NCBI GenBank assembly: GCA_030220185.1
Contig: JASPKZ010001237.1
Coordinates: 573,501-637,500 of the forward strand
Direction of reading: 5' to 3'
Length of the DNA: 64,000 nucleotides
DNA from: Diploptera punctata
Lineage: Eukaryota > Arthropoda > Insecta > Blattodea > Blaberidae
In this document: piece after piece, positions 53,932 through 64,000 of the stretch
Numbering within the stretch: position 1 is the stretch's first letter
Layout: each line of letters opens with the position of its first letter
Translations under genes and position numbers: made by a program
Notes under the pieces: model-generated
What the model was told of the DNA's origin: nothing
Databases searched by the model: none
What the model saw: the letters and a program-made list of their open reading frames with translations, nothing else

Positions 53932-54198
53932 AATTGTACCTGTTGGTAAGTGCCATTGTCCTCAACTTGTTAATATATTGTATATAAAATTAACTGGGGC
54001 GCTTTTGGAAGTTTCCTTCCATCTTCTGCAGGTTGAGTTTCAATTATTTGTCGTTGTTGTTGTGTACGGTGATGTATACTCCAACTGTTTGTAGCAGCAA
54101 TTTTGAGTTGGAAGGTAACTTCCCGAAAGTGCTCCAGTTAATTTTATATAAATATATTTACAAGTTGAGGACGACGGCACCTACCAACAGGTACAATT
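53932..54198. mobile_element. 267-bp MITE with about 90-bp TIRs
   Basis: AATTGTACCTGTTGGTAAGT is inverted at the right end (ACCTACCAACAGGTACAATT), flanked by TA on both sides. Arms continue through CCTCAACTTG and TTAATTTTATATA. The loop has a GTTGTTGTTGTG run. Size, TIRs and TA suggest a Tc1/mariner-type MITE. Confidence 0.8.
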
Positions 54199-54227
54199 TA
54201 ATTTTTGTGTGCATATATTCAAGAAAT

Positions 54228-54917
54228 GATGTCCGAGGCCTATTTGTTTTTTGAAAGCATTTCATCATCCACCACCAACTTGCTAGGCCTGATGTGGCTT
54301 CACTGGAGCTCCTTTAGTTCGCTCATTTCAGGTATACTTGTCAGGATGATACACATCGAGATGATATGCATCAGACTGATGTACATCAGGTCGATGTGTA
54401 GGTCCAACAAGAAACCTGAAACACGCTTATCGCCTCCCACGACGTGGATGCGGGTTCAGACTTTAAGAGTAAAACGGCAATGTATAAAACTTATTTTCAA
54501 ACCAATTCTAACATATGCAGCTGAGACTTGAACATATACAAAGAAGGACTTGAGCAGAATCCAAGCTACAGAAATGAAATTCTTACGTGAAATGGTACAT
54601 AAAACAAGGAGAGATAGAATAAGAAATGAGAAAATCAGGGAGACATTAAGTGTAGAAAAATTAACAACAGACATAGAAAGAAGTAGACTAAAATGGTTTG
54701 GACATTTAAAAAGAATGGAATAGGAAAGACTACCACAAAGATTGTTAAATCTCAAGATACAAGGAAAATGACCACGAGAAAGATGGATTAACCAAGTGAA
54801 GAAAAAGTTACAAGAGAGAGGATACGACTGGGAAGAACTAAAAAGAAGCAAAGCATGGGAAGAGGCATATTTGGAATCGACCTTCTGAAAGGAGGACACG
54901 ATAAGAGGATGATGATG
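54228..54917 (+). mobile_element. LINE C-terminus with 13-bp TSD, (GAT)n tail
   Basis: A perfect duplication ATATTCAAGAAAT (54215-54227 and 54918-54930) bounds it. The coding part (from about 54445, with one stop) reads LIFKPILTYAAETWTYTKKD, ATEMKFLREMVHKTRRDRIR, RSRLKWFGHLKRME, RERWINQVKKKLQERGYDW, a LINE C-terminal region. The tail is GATGATGATG. The first 200 bp is not recognised and may be 5' transduced or rearranged. Confidence 0.85.
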
Positions 54918-55049
54918 ATATTCAAGAAATACAGTAATTTATTTTATCTTCTGACATCTTCATTTAAGTACATTAAACATTTATTGAAATAGTCATAAAT
55001 TTTCCCCATTTTCATCTTTTGGCTGAAATACCATACTTATAAACCTACT

Positions 55050-55215
55050 GTCTGATTTACCCTTTCTTTGGAATTATCATATTAAGGGTTGACAGTGGTA
55101 AATCTAGATGCTTAGCTACATCAACCCTTGGATTTTTCTCCACTTATTCAATAATGCAAAGTCTTTCTTATAAAGTACTAACTTCTTTAGCAGTCATGTC
55201 TTTCAAAATTAAATA
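55050..55215 (-). pseudogene. Tigger/pogo helix-turn-helix fragment
   Basis: The minus strand reads VEKNPRVDVAKHLDLPLSTL followed by NMIIPKKGK. This is the N-terminal psq-like helix-turn-helix of a pogo/Tigger transposase; the rest is not attached. Confidence 0.55.
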
Positions 55216-55739
55216 AAGAATTACGAAGAGTCAAGAATCAAACTTGTAACTACTTTAAGATTGCTTAAACAGAGGAACAGATAATTCAGTGAAAGTGTGG
55301 ACTAGTAGGATTGACAACAATAGTTCTTAAAATGGAACCATAGTCTAGTCAGGTATAAGCCGTCAGGGAGATTGAAGAAAATTCACAAACAACCATAAAA
55401 ATTCTATACCACAACTTGCCACTGGACATTTTGAAAACATGATTCATACATCTATGAGTAACTAATAAAATAAAATTGTTTAACTTTGAACTTAAAAAGG
55501 ATCAATCTGGGGATTATATAATTCTGAACTGAAATTTCTAACCAATAAATGAGGGAAAATTATCTATCAAGGAACAATAAATAAGGTGCTTTTCCTCATA
55601 TTTTAAATGTGATTAGTACAGGGACTGTATAAATTCAATGATGAAAACGATAAAGCCAGAATGATAAATAGAGTTTTCACTAAATCGATTTTTTGGACTA
55701 AAATGTGTCAGAAAAAATTGAATTGTTAATATTTTCCCA
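55216..55739. other. eIF2D intron, unassigned
   Basis: AT-rich, no coding or repeat match noticed on either strand. Confidence 0.4.
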
Positions 55740-56355
55740 TATGCAATAAATTCACACAAAATGAAGTCAATACAAATTAAAGAGTGCTACAAAATGATTC
55801 AACAAATCCAAAAACCACAGAAAAGAATTCAATTGCAATGGATACCTGCACATTGTGGAATTGCTGGAAATGATACTGCTGATTTTTTTTGCCAAAAAAG
55901 GCTCCAATTTAATTCAGAATACTACTAAAAGCTTACCTTTCACATCCATAAAAAGAATAATTAAAAACAAATATAAAATCAAACAAAAAACCAAGACCTA
56001 TGTAATAAAGCCAAAGACAAAAAATGGAATATTTTAGTAAAGAAGCCAGATATTATTCCAGAAATTCCACGCAAAACTACAGTAGCAAAATTTAGACTGC
56101 TTACAGAACATGACTATTTGGCCAAACATTTATATAAGATAGGAATCTACACGAATCCAAATTGTCCTCTATGCAATAAAGACGAAGAAATGAATGAAGA
56201 ACACCTACAAACCTGTGAAGTATTACCTGTTGGATCCACCATAGAGAAATATTGGAGAGCAAGAACGCTAATGGCTTTGGTGCCAAGGCCCCAGCATTTG
56301 AAAACAACAACATATTTTCCCATAGAAAATTTCTCTGCCTTTACTGAAGGATAAA
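55740..56355 (+). pseudogene. Second RNase H-bearing LINE family, 3' end
   Basis: KRIQLQWIPAHCGIAGNDTA marks RNase H; after frameshifts TTVAKFRLLTEHDYLAKHLY, then CPLCNKDEEMNEEHLQTC and KYWRARTLMALVPRPQHL close the protein (stop 56352-56354). The order is as in the 27.4 kb LINE but sequence identity is low, so it is a related, distinct family. Confidence 0.8.
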
Positions 56356-56924
56356 ATTAAGATTATACTAAAGCAGCTTCCTCTTTTCAAATATAAAATC
56401 TGCTATTACTTTTATCAAAGTAATGAGAGAAAATGACAGTGATTATTGTTGAAATAAGCAATTTATCCACTCCTGTTACCACATCTATACCACATGGAGG
56501 AGGAGATAGAATGTAAGTAAAGAACTAATACATATAGAGCAGTCAAACCTCCTTGAACGGCAGTGATCACCTCATGAACAGCGATTTTTTTTTCTGGAAT
56601 CAACAATTTGTCCATAAAGCCTGTGTCTTCTCCCTTTAACAGCAACCTCATACTGCAGTCAGCACAACACAAATTTCACAAAATGACCAGAATTAAATCG
56701 CCAGTCACAACCACTACGAATACTTTGTTTACCCCTGAGACTGTTACATGATATGTCTGTCTGGCAGCAAAAAGTAAACTATGGTTTACTATTACAGATA
56801 TGGCAAACATGTAGACACAATAGCTCAGCCTATACTATGCCAATGCACAATGTATTGTTAAAAATGGCAGATTGCTTTCAGTTGTATTCAGTAAGTGAAT
56901 TTATTAGGAAGACTAATGTGTGAT
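56356..56924. other. eIF2D intron, unassigned
   Basis: A 69-codon minus frame (56463-56672) lacks any domain. Confidence 0.35.
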
Positions 56925-56985
56925 AAGTCAAGGGTTTTATATTAAAATTAATGCACTCAACAAGCTATTTTCATGCAATCGTTAA

Positions 56986-58429
56986 CCCGTCAACGCCGAC
57001 ATCCATACGTGGTATAGACCCTCTCATCTTCACTTATTGCCGACATCTATACGTGGTATAGACCTATGCAGGCGTGTTTTTTTTTTGTTCTGGATCGTAC
57101 ATTTTTGAAGCTACAAATATGTAATTTATTTGTGTTTAACGTAGAAATTATGAGCTTTCAGGACATATGAATAAACATAATATTTGTTTAAAATTTAATT
57201 TCATATTATTTTTTTTTAAATCAGATGAGATTGAAGTAATCGTAATTTTCTCTAAATGCGCACGACCTTTTCATTTGTTTTTTTTTACTGCTGTATATTC
57301 TTATATTTGCGTATGAACAATATAATTTTGAAGCCTAAGATCTTAGCTTTCTTTCTAAGTGTATGAATCAGCTGTGATCACATTTTGTGCATGTGGTATT
57401 GAGGTTGAAGTAGTTTCTTACTTCAACACTCGATGGCACACAGACCTAGCTTTGTGCTGCTTTCTGCAGGGCTTCTAATAAACTTATACACAATCTAATT
57501 TTTCAGGTCGATAAAATGATATACAAGCTATCGATTGATATATAAATCGACCTGTTTAGGGGAATACATGATTTATTTTGCCTCTTTCAAATAGATGTTA
57601 CTTACAAGGAATCAGTCTGAGGCACGGTGTCGTGCGTTATATACGTAATTATGGCCAGTCGTAACCTAAAAGACACTTCATCAGAAAAATTACACCTAAA
57701 AGTGATAAATTGAAACCTCAAAGGAGGTGTGTTGTTTGTACTAAACATGGGAGAAGAAAGACATCTGTTTATTGCTGCCAGGAATGTGATGTAGGTCTGT
57801 GTATTGAAGAGTGTTTCGAGCTGTATCACACCAAGCTCAACTACTAAGGTTATGTGATTTTTTATTTCTAAAATTAATAGTACTAAAATAAGAGAAAATT
57901 ATTTTTATGGTCTGTGTAGTTGTAAATAACTGCTGTAGAATTTTTATATGAATCCAAGCAATAATTCAGATTCTAAGTATAAACATTGCTAGTGCTTTGA
58001 CACAAGATTGAGCTTGAGTTCACTCTTCTAAATATTCATTCTGATTTTGGTTATGTCAGCTGCTTTTGTATATACAAGTTACAGATGAATCAGCACTATG
58101 CCACACAATATATTTAGTGTCTCACAGAAAGAAACAGGGATGTCCAATGTGAGCAAATCAAATTATTTAGTAAAAATGTGTATCATGAGAGAGAAATTCA
58201 GATTTGAACATTTTTTTTAATAGTTTATAAAGGCTACTGAACTCCATACGGTATGTATTAAATTTCTCATTTATTTCTGAGCTAACAAGTAAAAATTTCG
58301 TTCAAATCCATCGATATTTAAAAAAGTTATGATCGTTTATACAAATCAGTGTTCTAGGAATACTAAAATGTTAAAATGGCCTCCGTCCATGCAGTAGGAA
58401 AGCAAGTAAAAGGGTGCGTCACTGACGGG
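56986..58429 (+). mobile_element. piggyBac-like element, deleted, TTAA target
   Basis: TTAA flanks both ends (56982-56985, 58430-58433). The ends are CCCGTCAACGCC and its partial complement (GCGTCACTGACGGG). ATACGTGGTATAGACC occurs twice near the left end. Only the transposase C-terminus remains (57670-57846): KPQRRCVVCTKHGRRKTSVY, CCQECDVGLCIEECF, ELYHTKLNY, then stop. That Cys-rich end is the piggyBac C-terminal zinc-binding domain. Removing the insert restores a sequence matching 10227-10255. Confidence 0.9.
57673..57846 (+). pseudogene. piggyBac transposase C-terminal Cys-rich domain
   Basis: The conserved spacing C-x2-C...C-x2-C-x4-C-x3-C and YH is complete in RRCVVCTKHGRRK, CCQECDVGLC and EECFELYHTK. 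In piggyBac this domain binds the element ends and aids nuclear targeting. The DDD core is missing, so there is no catalytic function. Confidence 0.85.
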
Positions 58430-58433
58430 TTAA

Positions 58434-58810
58434 TGTAACTAAAGAGAAAAAATTCTACCCAAACAATATTTGAACACAGGATCACAAGCAGCAATTTTTC
58501 TCCTTAGACATATTAGCTACTGGATGCAGATAGCTTGTCTGGGTACATTAATTTCAATATTACATATTCATAATTAGCTAATATATCATGGAATAAATTG
58601 CTCCATAATGTTTTATCAGTAGAAGCAACCCTGTTATTATGTGAACAGTTTACTACTGTGGGTATATGTGGATTTCAAATATAGAGAAATTTGTGTCTGC
58701 TCATGGATTGCTTGAGTAGTACAACTGGTTAGTGCACAAGAATGTAAAACTGGAGATCTTTGGTTCAAATCCTGGTTTAAGCACACAATTTTCTCTTTAG
58801 TTCTAAAGTC
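58434..58810. mobile_element. tRNA-like foldback (subfamily 2), host of piggyBac
   Basis: AACTAAAGAGAAAAAATTC at the left and TTTTCTCTTTAGTTCTAAAG at the right are inverted. A plus tRNA-like sequence at 58708-58785 has ACAACTGGTTAGTGCAC and GGTTCAAATCCTGG. The left arm continues across the piggyBac insert to about 56960. AAGTCAAG on both outer flanks (about 56928 and 58803) is a possible short duplication. Confidence 0.65.
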
Positions 58811-58879
58811 AAGAATTATTTAAACAGAAGAAAAGTGATTCTCAAAAGTGAGAAACAAATTTCTGCGATAAGACTTAAC

Positions 58880-59275
58880 AAGTTTTTTTTAATATGGCAG
58901 GACATGTGAATATTGTTCTGAAAAATAAAGAAGGCATTTTAAAAGAATTGGTAAAAAAATATATATAATGAAAATAAATATGGAGAACTGAACAGTTTTG
59001 TTAATGAATGGCTTAAGCATGCATATGCATGTACATGAATGTGGTGCAGTCATACAGGAAGAAGCACGACAGGTAGCGAAAAAATTAAATGTGCAAGATT
59101 TTGTTCTAGCAATGGGTGGCTTGAATATTTCAGGAAACAACTCAATATTGCTTTCTGGGTAGTTTGTGGTGAATGGGGTGATGTTTTAGCAAAATGTTGA
59201 TGAATGGATAGGTAGATTGCCCTCAGTCTCAGCAGGCTATGAACTTAAGGACATTCACAATGTCCAAGTATTTAT
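58880..59275 (+). pseudogene. Tigger/pogo transposase fragment
   Basis: Shifted frames give LNEWLKHAYAC, VIQEEARQVAKKLNVQDFVL, GWLEYFRKQLNIAFWVVCGE, then SAGYELKDIHN-like sequence. This is the CENP-B-type DNA-binding region of a pogo/Tigger transposase. No DDE core follows. Confidence 0.75.
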
Positions 59276-59359
59276 TTATTTAATAATATTGTGATCACAT
59301 GATTATTAACCAACAGCCATTTTTGAATATAGCTTAAGTGACTAGTTTAGCCACATTTG

Positions 59360-59500
59360 ATTGTATATGGTTCAGAAATTTGGACATGGACATAAAATAG
59401 TAAGAGTAGATTGGAGGCAACATAAATGAGATTACTGGGAGGCATAGAAAAATCTGAAGAAAATACAGAATGAGGAACACCAAAATTATAAATTGATCGG
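59360..59500 (+). pseudogene. LINE C-terminal scrap
   Basis: YGSEIWTW then KSRLEAT and MRLLGGIEKSEE, a LINE C-terminal motif order, heavily decayed. Confidence 0.5.
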
Positions 59501-59666
59501 AGGTATAAACACTTTCTTTCTTTACCTTAGTTTAACCACTAACTCTATAGATAAAATATAGGCTGCCACGTGCCACTTAAGCCTTACAGAGACATGATCA
59601 GTTAGGAGAGAATTTTAAACTCTGGACCACACAAGGACATGGAGGGCTTCCTGGATGTGTGATTAC

Positions 59667-60188
59667 TAAAGTCCGGATGTTAGGCACTTAAAAAATTCAA
59701 AATAGGCAGGCAATAGGCACTAAAAATCATTAATATAAGCACTAAAAATTCAAAATAGGCTCTTATAAAAATGGACAACGTAAATTTTTATAGCCTTACG
59801 TTAAAATAAAATAGCTGGTACTTGTTATTTTGCCAAACGGGAGTGCATTGAGGTGGAAACCATCTACCTGCTAGGTTATTGTCTTATTGCCACTCTTATC
59901 CTAAAATATTCTAAGAGAAAATTTATAAAAAGAACACATGAAAATTTCTATGCAATGATATGTGTCATGAAGTCTGTCCATTTCAATTGATTTCATGGAA
60001 ATACTAAGTTAATTTTGAGATAAAATGGCAAACAGGCATTTATAGGCATTGTTAGCTGAAATAGGCATTTATAGGCAAAATTAACTTCAAGGAAAACTAT
60101 AAGGTCGTAGGTATGAACTTATATGAAGTCACTTTTACGATATCTATAATAAATAACTATAGGCATTTTCCCTAACATCCGGTCTCTA
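59667..60188. mobile_element. hAT MITE with 8-bp TSD
   Basis: A perfect duplication GTGATTAC (59659-59666, 60189-60196) bounds 522 bp. Ends TAAAGTCCGGATGTTAGG and CCTAACATCCGGTCTCTA are inverted with two mismatches. Short TAGGCATTTATAGGCA repeats lie near both ends. No transposase. Confidence 0.9.
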
Positions 60189-60275
60189 GTGATTACCTCA
60201 ATCTTAGAGTCACCACCACGACAAAATAAACATTTAAGACACCAATCACTTACACTAAACAATACAATATGATAT

Positions 60276-60443
60276 GGATGATTGTGACGACCAGATGATG
60301 TTCATGGACTATTTGGGTATGATATTTTCTTACAGACGAGGTAAAACCTCAAAAATACCTCAATCAGGAAACTCATCCAGGGAATCATACCCTGGCCTGC
60401 TGTGTCTAAGGACACACATTATCACTAAAGCAAAGTGATGGAC
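60276..60443 (-). mobile_element. SINE family 1, old copy
   Basis: GACCAGATGATGTTCATGGA, TTACAGACGAGG and GGGAATCATACCCTGGCCTG follow the family order, with much divergence. It begins after the hAT MITE flank. Confidence 0.65.
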
Positions 60444-61082
60444 AGGTACAATCACTAGAAGAAATAATGAAGGAAAAAAGATTTCGAAACATTAACCCAA
60501 AGGATGCCAGCAATCCCCCCATTACCTAAACACAGTCACAACTTTATTATTTATACATAGATTTTAATAAAGCAAACACTATTAAAAAGAGGGAATAATT
60601 CTCCATGCATGTACAAAAGAAAAATATTTTATTCCTAAAATTTCAAGAACGAGAGAAAAAAAAGCAGAGATTTTTCTGGAAAAGTTTTTGCAATATAACT
60701 TTGTACAAAAATAAGACAAAAATTGTTGTTGGCCTTTGTCCCAAGGCTCCAGGTTCATAGTTTTTGCTGGGTCATCAAATTGGGTGTCCATCCACAAGGA
60801 AAAAGGTGTAAGGAGCCAATTCAATTTCATTGATAGAATACCTCGAAGTGCGAATTTCTATAAATTTTGTGTTAAAAGGAACTGGTTGTCACTGCAGAAA
60901 TACCCCAGCCCAAAGAAATGAGCCAGCAAGAGCCTGGAAACTATGGTACATTTCACCAATACTACAAGATGCAATACCCATAGCTTAAAGTCTTCTTATG
61001 GATACCTTTCAAAGTCTTATATCAAGAATAAACTTAGTTAATTGAGATCTAACTCAACCATTGCCAGTCCCAAGTCTGGATA
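60444..61082. other. eIF2D intron, unassigned
   Basis: Open frames occur on both strands (minus EIRTSRYSINEIELAPYTFF near 60840; plus 60736-60921) without a recognised family. A minus AATAAA lies near 60570. A processed pseudogene or unknown repeat is possible. Confidence 0.3.
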
Positions 61083-61240
61083 AGAAACAAGGAGGGGAGG
61101 AGTAACACCTCATTAAAAAACCTTGGTTCAGCTCACCCAGCTGATAGTACCTTGTAAGGGTCCTTAGCCAGGGTTACGGTGAAGACCCCAATGGTGGATG
61201 CAGTAGAGTAGGAGACCTATGGTATGGTCTAGATGGATGG
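61083..61240 (-). repeat. Repeat R5, second copy
   Basis: The minus strand matches the right half of 5440-5757 (CAAGGTACTATCAGCTGGG, AACCCTGGC near CACGGTAACC there). Class unknown. Confidence 0.6.
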
Positions 61241-61359
61241 ATGAGGCAATAAAGGGTGGATCAGACTCTTAGCTGCAGTGAAAGCAACTAATCTATGGTA
61301 GACTCCAGAAAAAGTGTCTGGTTCTCCAGGTTGGGGGTTGATGCTATGGGCCAGCTCCT

Positions 61360-61700
61360 CATATATATTGTGAAAAAAGAATGCTAAAAAAAAATATATA
61401 GCCTTGGATAGGAAAATAAGAAAAATAATGAATGTAAAAAAGGATATTGTACGAGAGATTGAAGAAATCCAACTAAGATGGTATGGATATATAATGAGAA
61501 GAAGGGACACAGAAACAAAGTAGTATTGAAATGGATACCTCCTGTAAAAGGAAAATGTGGTAGACCAAAGCCAATGTGGATAAAGGGAATTCAACACAAC
61601 ATGAAGAAGAGAAATATGACAGAAGACAAGCAAGACCGGGAAGTGTGGAAGAAAAAAATGGTATATTTTGAGTGAGGATACCTGAGTAAATAATAGAAAC
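61360..61700 (+). pseudogene. LINE C-terminal fragment
   Basis: IEEIQLRWYGYIMRRRDT, then after a shift KVVLKWIPPVKGKCGRPKPM and WIKGIQHNMKKRNMTEDKQD. This is the RLRWxGHxxR and GRPxxxW pair of a LINE C-terminus. No tail repeat is clear. Confidence 0.7.
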
Positions 61701-61791
61701 AATCCTGAAATAAAAAAAATAAAAAATTGAAATCTGATATAAGTATGATTGGGATGTTAACAAAACTTACAACACTTTATATAATAATTAC

Positions 61792-62609
61792 CTCAGTCCA
61801 CTTGTAGATAATACCGGCAATACAGATGATGTCACTGTACATACTTCTGTATAAGACAACTCGGTACTTTCTTTGCCCAATAATCCTTCAAATTTGTGCG
61901 AAATCTCTTCAACTGTCTTTGAGTCATTATTATCTGAACTAGAAGTCCCGACACTTACATCCACATTATCACTACCTGATTCATAATCAAAATGTTTTTT
62001 TCTGTATGTACATGTGCAACAGTTTCTTCTTTATATTCTTTTGTTTCTTCAACCCATTTCATTAATGGGATTTTGTCTCCAGGTCCACGCTGCCACAAAA
62101 AATCCTCATTTGTATGAATTAATTTCACAGCCTTCCCTTTACACGATAATCTTTTCACATGACTCGACATTTCTGAGAGACTTTTCGAAAATACCTTAAT
62201 AACATTAGTTGTCACTTTTGCCACACCTACTGCTAGTGCTGCTTTATTGACCCTGGTGTTAATATATACCCTATCATGGGGTTTTATACCCATATGTAGT
62301 GGATAATTGGGCTCTATCCCAGAAAACATGATGTCTGTTACATTTGTTATTTCATTAGCAACACTTTGCTTCACTGTTAGAGATGGTATAACAGTTGGTA
62401 CTTTCCACAACATGTAAAGCGTTGGATAAAATGTTTCTTTATGTTTGAAAAATAATGGAATATCTCCAATTTCATACAGGACAATATAATCATCATCGTG
62501 AGTGCGCAATACAACACGACTAATTGGATTATAATCTGCAACAAGACTATTAACATCTTCATCTCGTAATGAGGGAAATCTATCCATAGTAAGTATCTTG
62601 AAGCGTTTC
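61792..62609 (-). CDS. eIF2D exon (MCT1-like/PUA region)
   Basis: Acceptor TTTATGTTTTCAG opens the 818-bp exon and donor CTGAG/GTAATT closes it. It reads KRFKILTMDRFPSLRDEDVN, IPLFFKHKETFYPTLYMLWK, GIKPHDRVYINTRV and AALAVGVAKVTTN, then HTNEDFLWQRGPGDKIP. 'YPTLYMLWK' and 'AVGVA' are hallmarks of eIF2D's N-terminal and PUA domains, which bind tRNA and the 40S subunit. After residue HTEK the frame breaks at a run of seven T (61995-62001 on plus); one extra base would continue into an acidic serine-rich linker (DYESGSDNVDVS). An assembly error is likelier than a pseudogene. The start exon lies past the window edge. Confidence 0.8.
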
Positions 62610-62916
62610 CTGAAAACATAAAATAAACAACTAAGTTATATAGTGTGAATAAATGATACTTCAATGTGTCACTCTGCTAAACAGTGAATGTCCTTAAACA
62701 TGTTATTCTATTAAATAGCATAGAGCCCAGCTTAAAATGCAAATAATCACACACCGGTACCAAGATATCAAAATTATATTACATTACAGGACAAAAGTAG
62801 CTTATTTCTATTATTTGCCTTCTAAATACATTGATTTTATGTAAAAAAAACACTTCTTTAGGACATTAAAACAGTGTTCTCATAAAAAATAATCCATTTA
62901 GGTAATAAATAGCAGC

Positions 62917-63214
62917 AATCCATCCAGCCATAGTAATTCTGCCCAAAGGCATTTTCATGCTATGCTTGCAGCTTTACTAGGGAATTGTAGGTGTGGTAGC
63001 TTCTCATTGCTTTCCACACCGGTGAAGGATGATGATGATGGCCATGTGATTTCGGGGACCATTTGGGCCTTAAAGTTTTCTTGACATTTGTCTTACAGGT
63101 GAGGAAAAACCACAATGAAAACCTCACCCAGAAAAACTGCCCCGACCGGGGATCGAACCCGGGTCTGCTGCATGACAAGGCTGCATGCAACCTCGAGACC
63201 ACAGCGGTGAACAC
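62917..63214 (-). mobile_element. SINE family 1 with short TSD
   Basis: The complete minus copy lacks about 25 bp after CTGCCCAAAGGC. ATAGCAGC flanks it (62909-62916 and 63215-63222). It lies in the first visible eIF2D intron. Confidence 0.85.
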
Positions 63215-63222
63215 ATAGCAGC

Positions 63223-63834
63223 TATATATATATTATATATATATTTTTTTTTTTTTCCATTCTACTGTAAAATTATGAGATACAAATATTTACACCCAAA
63301 GCAACTATGTAGTATATTAAATATAAGCAAAGAGTTTTAATCTTGTACATAAATTTCCACTACAAAATAATTAGAATAAAGTTCACTGAAAAATATGAAC
63401 TGAACATAATATTACATAAATTTTGAATTTTTTTTTTTCAGAAATCAGATAGAAATGTTTACTATCACAAAACTTGGCATCTGATACCGGAATAAATTAT
63501 TGATTTTAGTTGCTCTTGATGTTAGGTTATAAGATTATTTCCAAATATTCTATTGACGCAACCTAAATAAAAATTATATCAAATTAATATTTTTCCATTG
63601 TTTGCCAGCCTAAAATTAAATTTGTTTCAGAATACATTTTTAACATAAGTTATTCATATAAACTTCACTGCAAAGTTTTTTTTTCCTTCCATAAATGTAA
63701 ATAAATAATTATGATAACTTAGCAATAACACCTAATGTATTGGTTAATATTAGATCTAAGAGGGGGAACATTCCAACTTTGGGGTCACAAATACAAAACA
63801 TGATTTCTGTAACATGAACACTTACACTGATTTA
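63223..63834. other. eIF2D intron, unassigned
   Basis: AT-rich with poly-T runs (63246-63257, 63428-63439). No coding sequence; the upstream eIF2D exon is not here. Confidence 0.4.
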
Positions 63835-64000
63835 TTTAACTTTCACAGGGAAAAAACAGTATGAGGTTTAATTTAAGAATTAAATTAATGTTTTTATTAG
63901 CTCACCTCATATCCTTTTTCTTCTAGACTGCAGTTTTGGAGCTTATCTCCATCATCAGTAGCCTCTGGTCGACCGGTGTTATGTCGTTTCTTGGCGGTTT
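63835..64000 (-). mobile_element. Penelope end, cut by window edge
   Basis: AGTATGAGGTTTAATTTAAG, GAGCTTATCTCCATCATCAG and CGACCGGTGTTATGTCGTTT match the left arm at 52690-52850 almost base for base, including the shared flank TTTAACTTTCACAGGG. It continues off the window. Confidence 0.85.

Noticed and set aside
54456..54899. 147-codon minus ORF
   Set aside because: Antisense shadow of the LINE between 54228 and 54917, whose plus-strand motifs are recognisable.
61229..61763. 157-codon minus-strand ORF rich in F, S and L
   Set aside because: It is antisense to the LINE C-terminus at 61360-61700, and its hydrophobic composition comes from the complement of A-rich coding sequence.

Overview
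This is AT-rich eukaryotic DNA, almost certainly from an insect. The repeat families (a LINE ending in AGTA/GTTA tetranucleotide repeats, several tRNA-derived SINEs, GIY-YIG Penelope elements, DD34D and DD41D mariners) look most like a cockroach or another large-genome polyneopteran. No bacterial operons, phage genes, rRNA or CRISPR arrays are present. Nearly all the sequence is transposable elements and their debris.

Host gene: three minus-strand exons (61792-62609, 53588-53677, 49269-49382) encode parts of eIF2D (ligatin): the PUA region, the start of the SWIB-like region, and its continuation. All three junctions are in compatible phase. The first coding exon lies beyond the right edge. 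The winged-helix and SUI1 exons were not found. The right quarter of the window is therefore mostly eIF2D intron filled with transposons.

Layout: 1-12 kb holds SINEs, fragments of at least three LINE families, a Tc1 transposon split by a deleted mariner, and an inverted LINE hairpin. 12-24 kb holds a Penelope fragment, a 4 kb hAT element whose ends and empty site can be deduced, and satellite A (about 434 bp units) interrupted by inverted Penelope copies. 24-27 kb holds two palindromic tRNA-bearing insertions. 27.4-32.3 kb is one RNase H-bearing LINE with a 16-bp target duplication, split by a mariner. 32.4-38 kb is satellite B (about 668 bp units), an inverted Penelope pair and a lone satellite A unit. 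38-49 kb is SINEs, LINE tails, an apparently intact DD41D mariner with 108-bp terminal repeats, and a Tigger MITE. 49-64 kb is the eIF2D region with a piggyBac derivative, a hAT MITE, foldback MITEs and more tRNA hairpins.

Most unusual: a dispersed family of foldback insertions built around cloverleaf tRNA-like sequences followed by a T-run. Four copies have exact 11-15 bp target-site duplications, so they move by retroposition, yet the body is an inverted repeat of the tRNA. One sits about 10 bp from the splice acceptor of an eIF2D exon. Foldback organisation also recurs in the LINE and Penelope copies.
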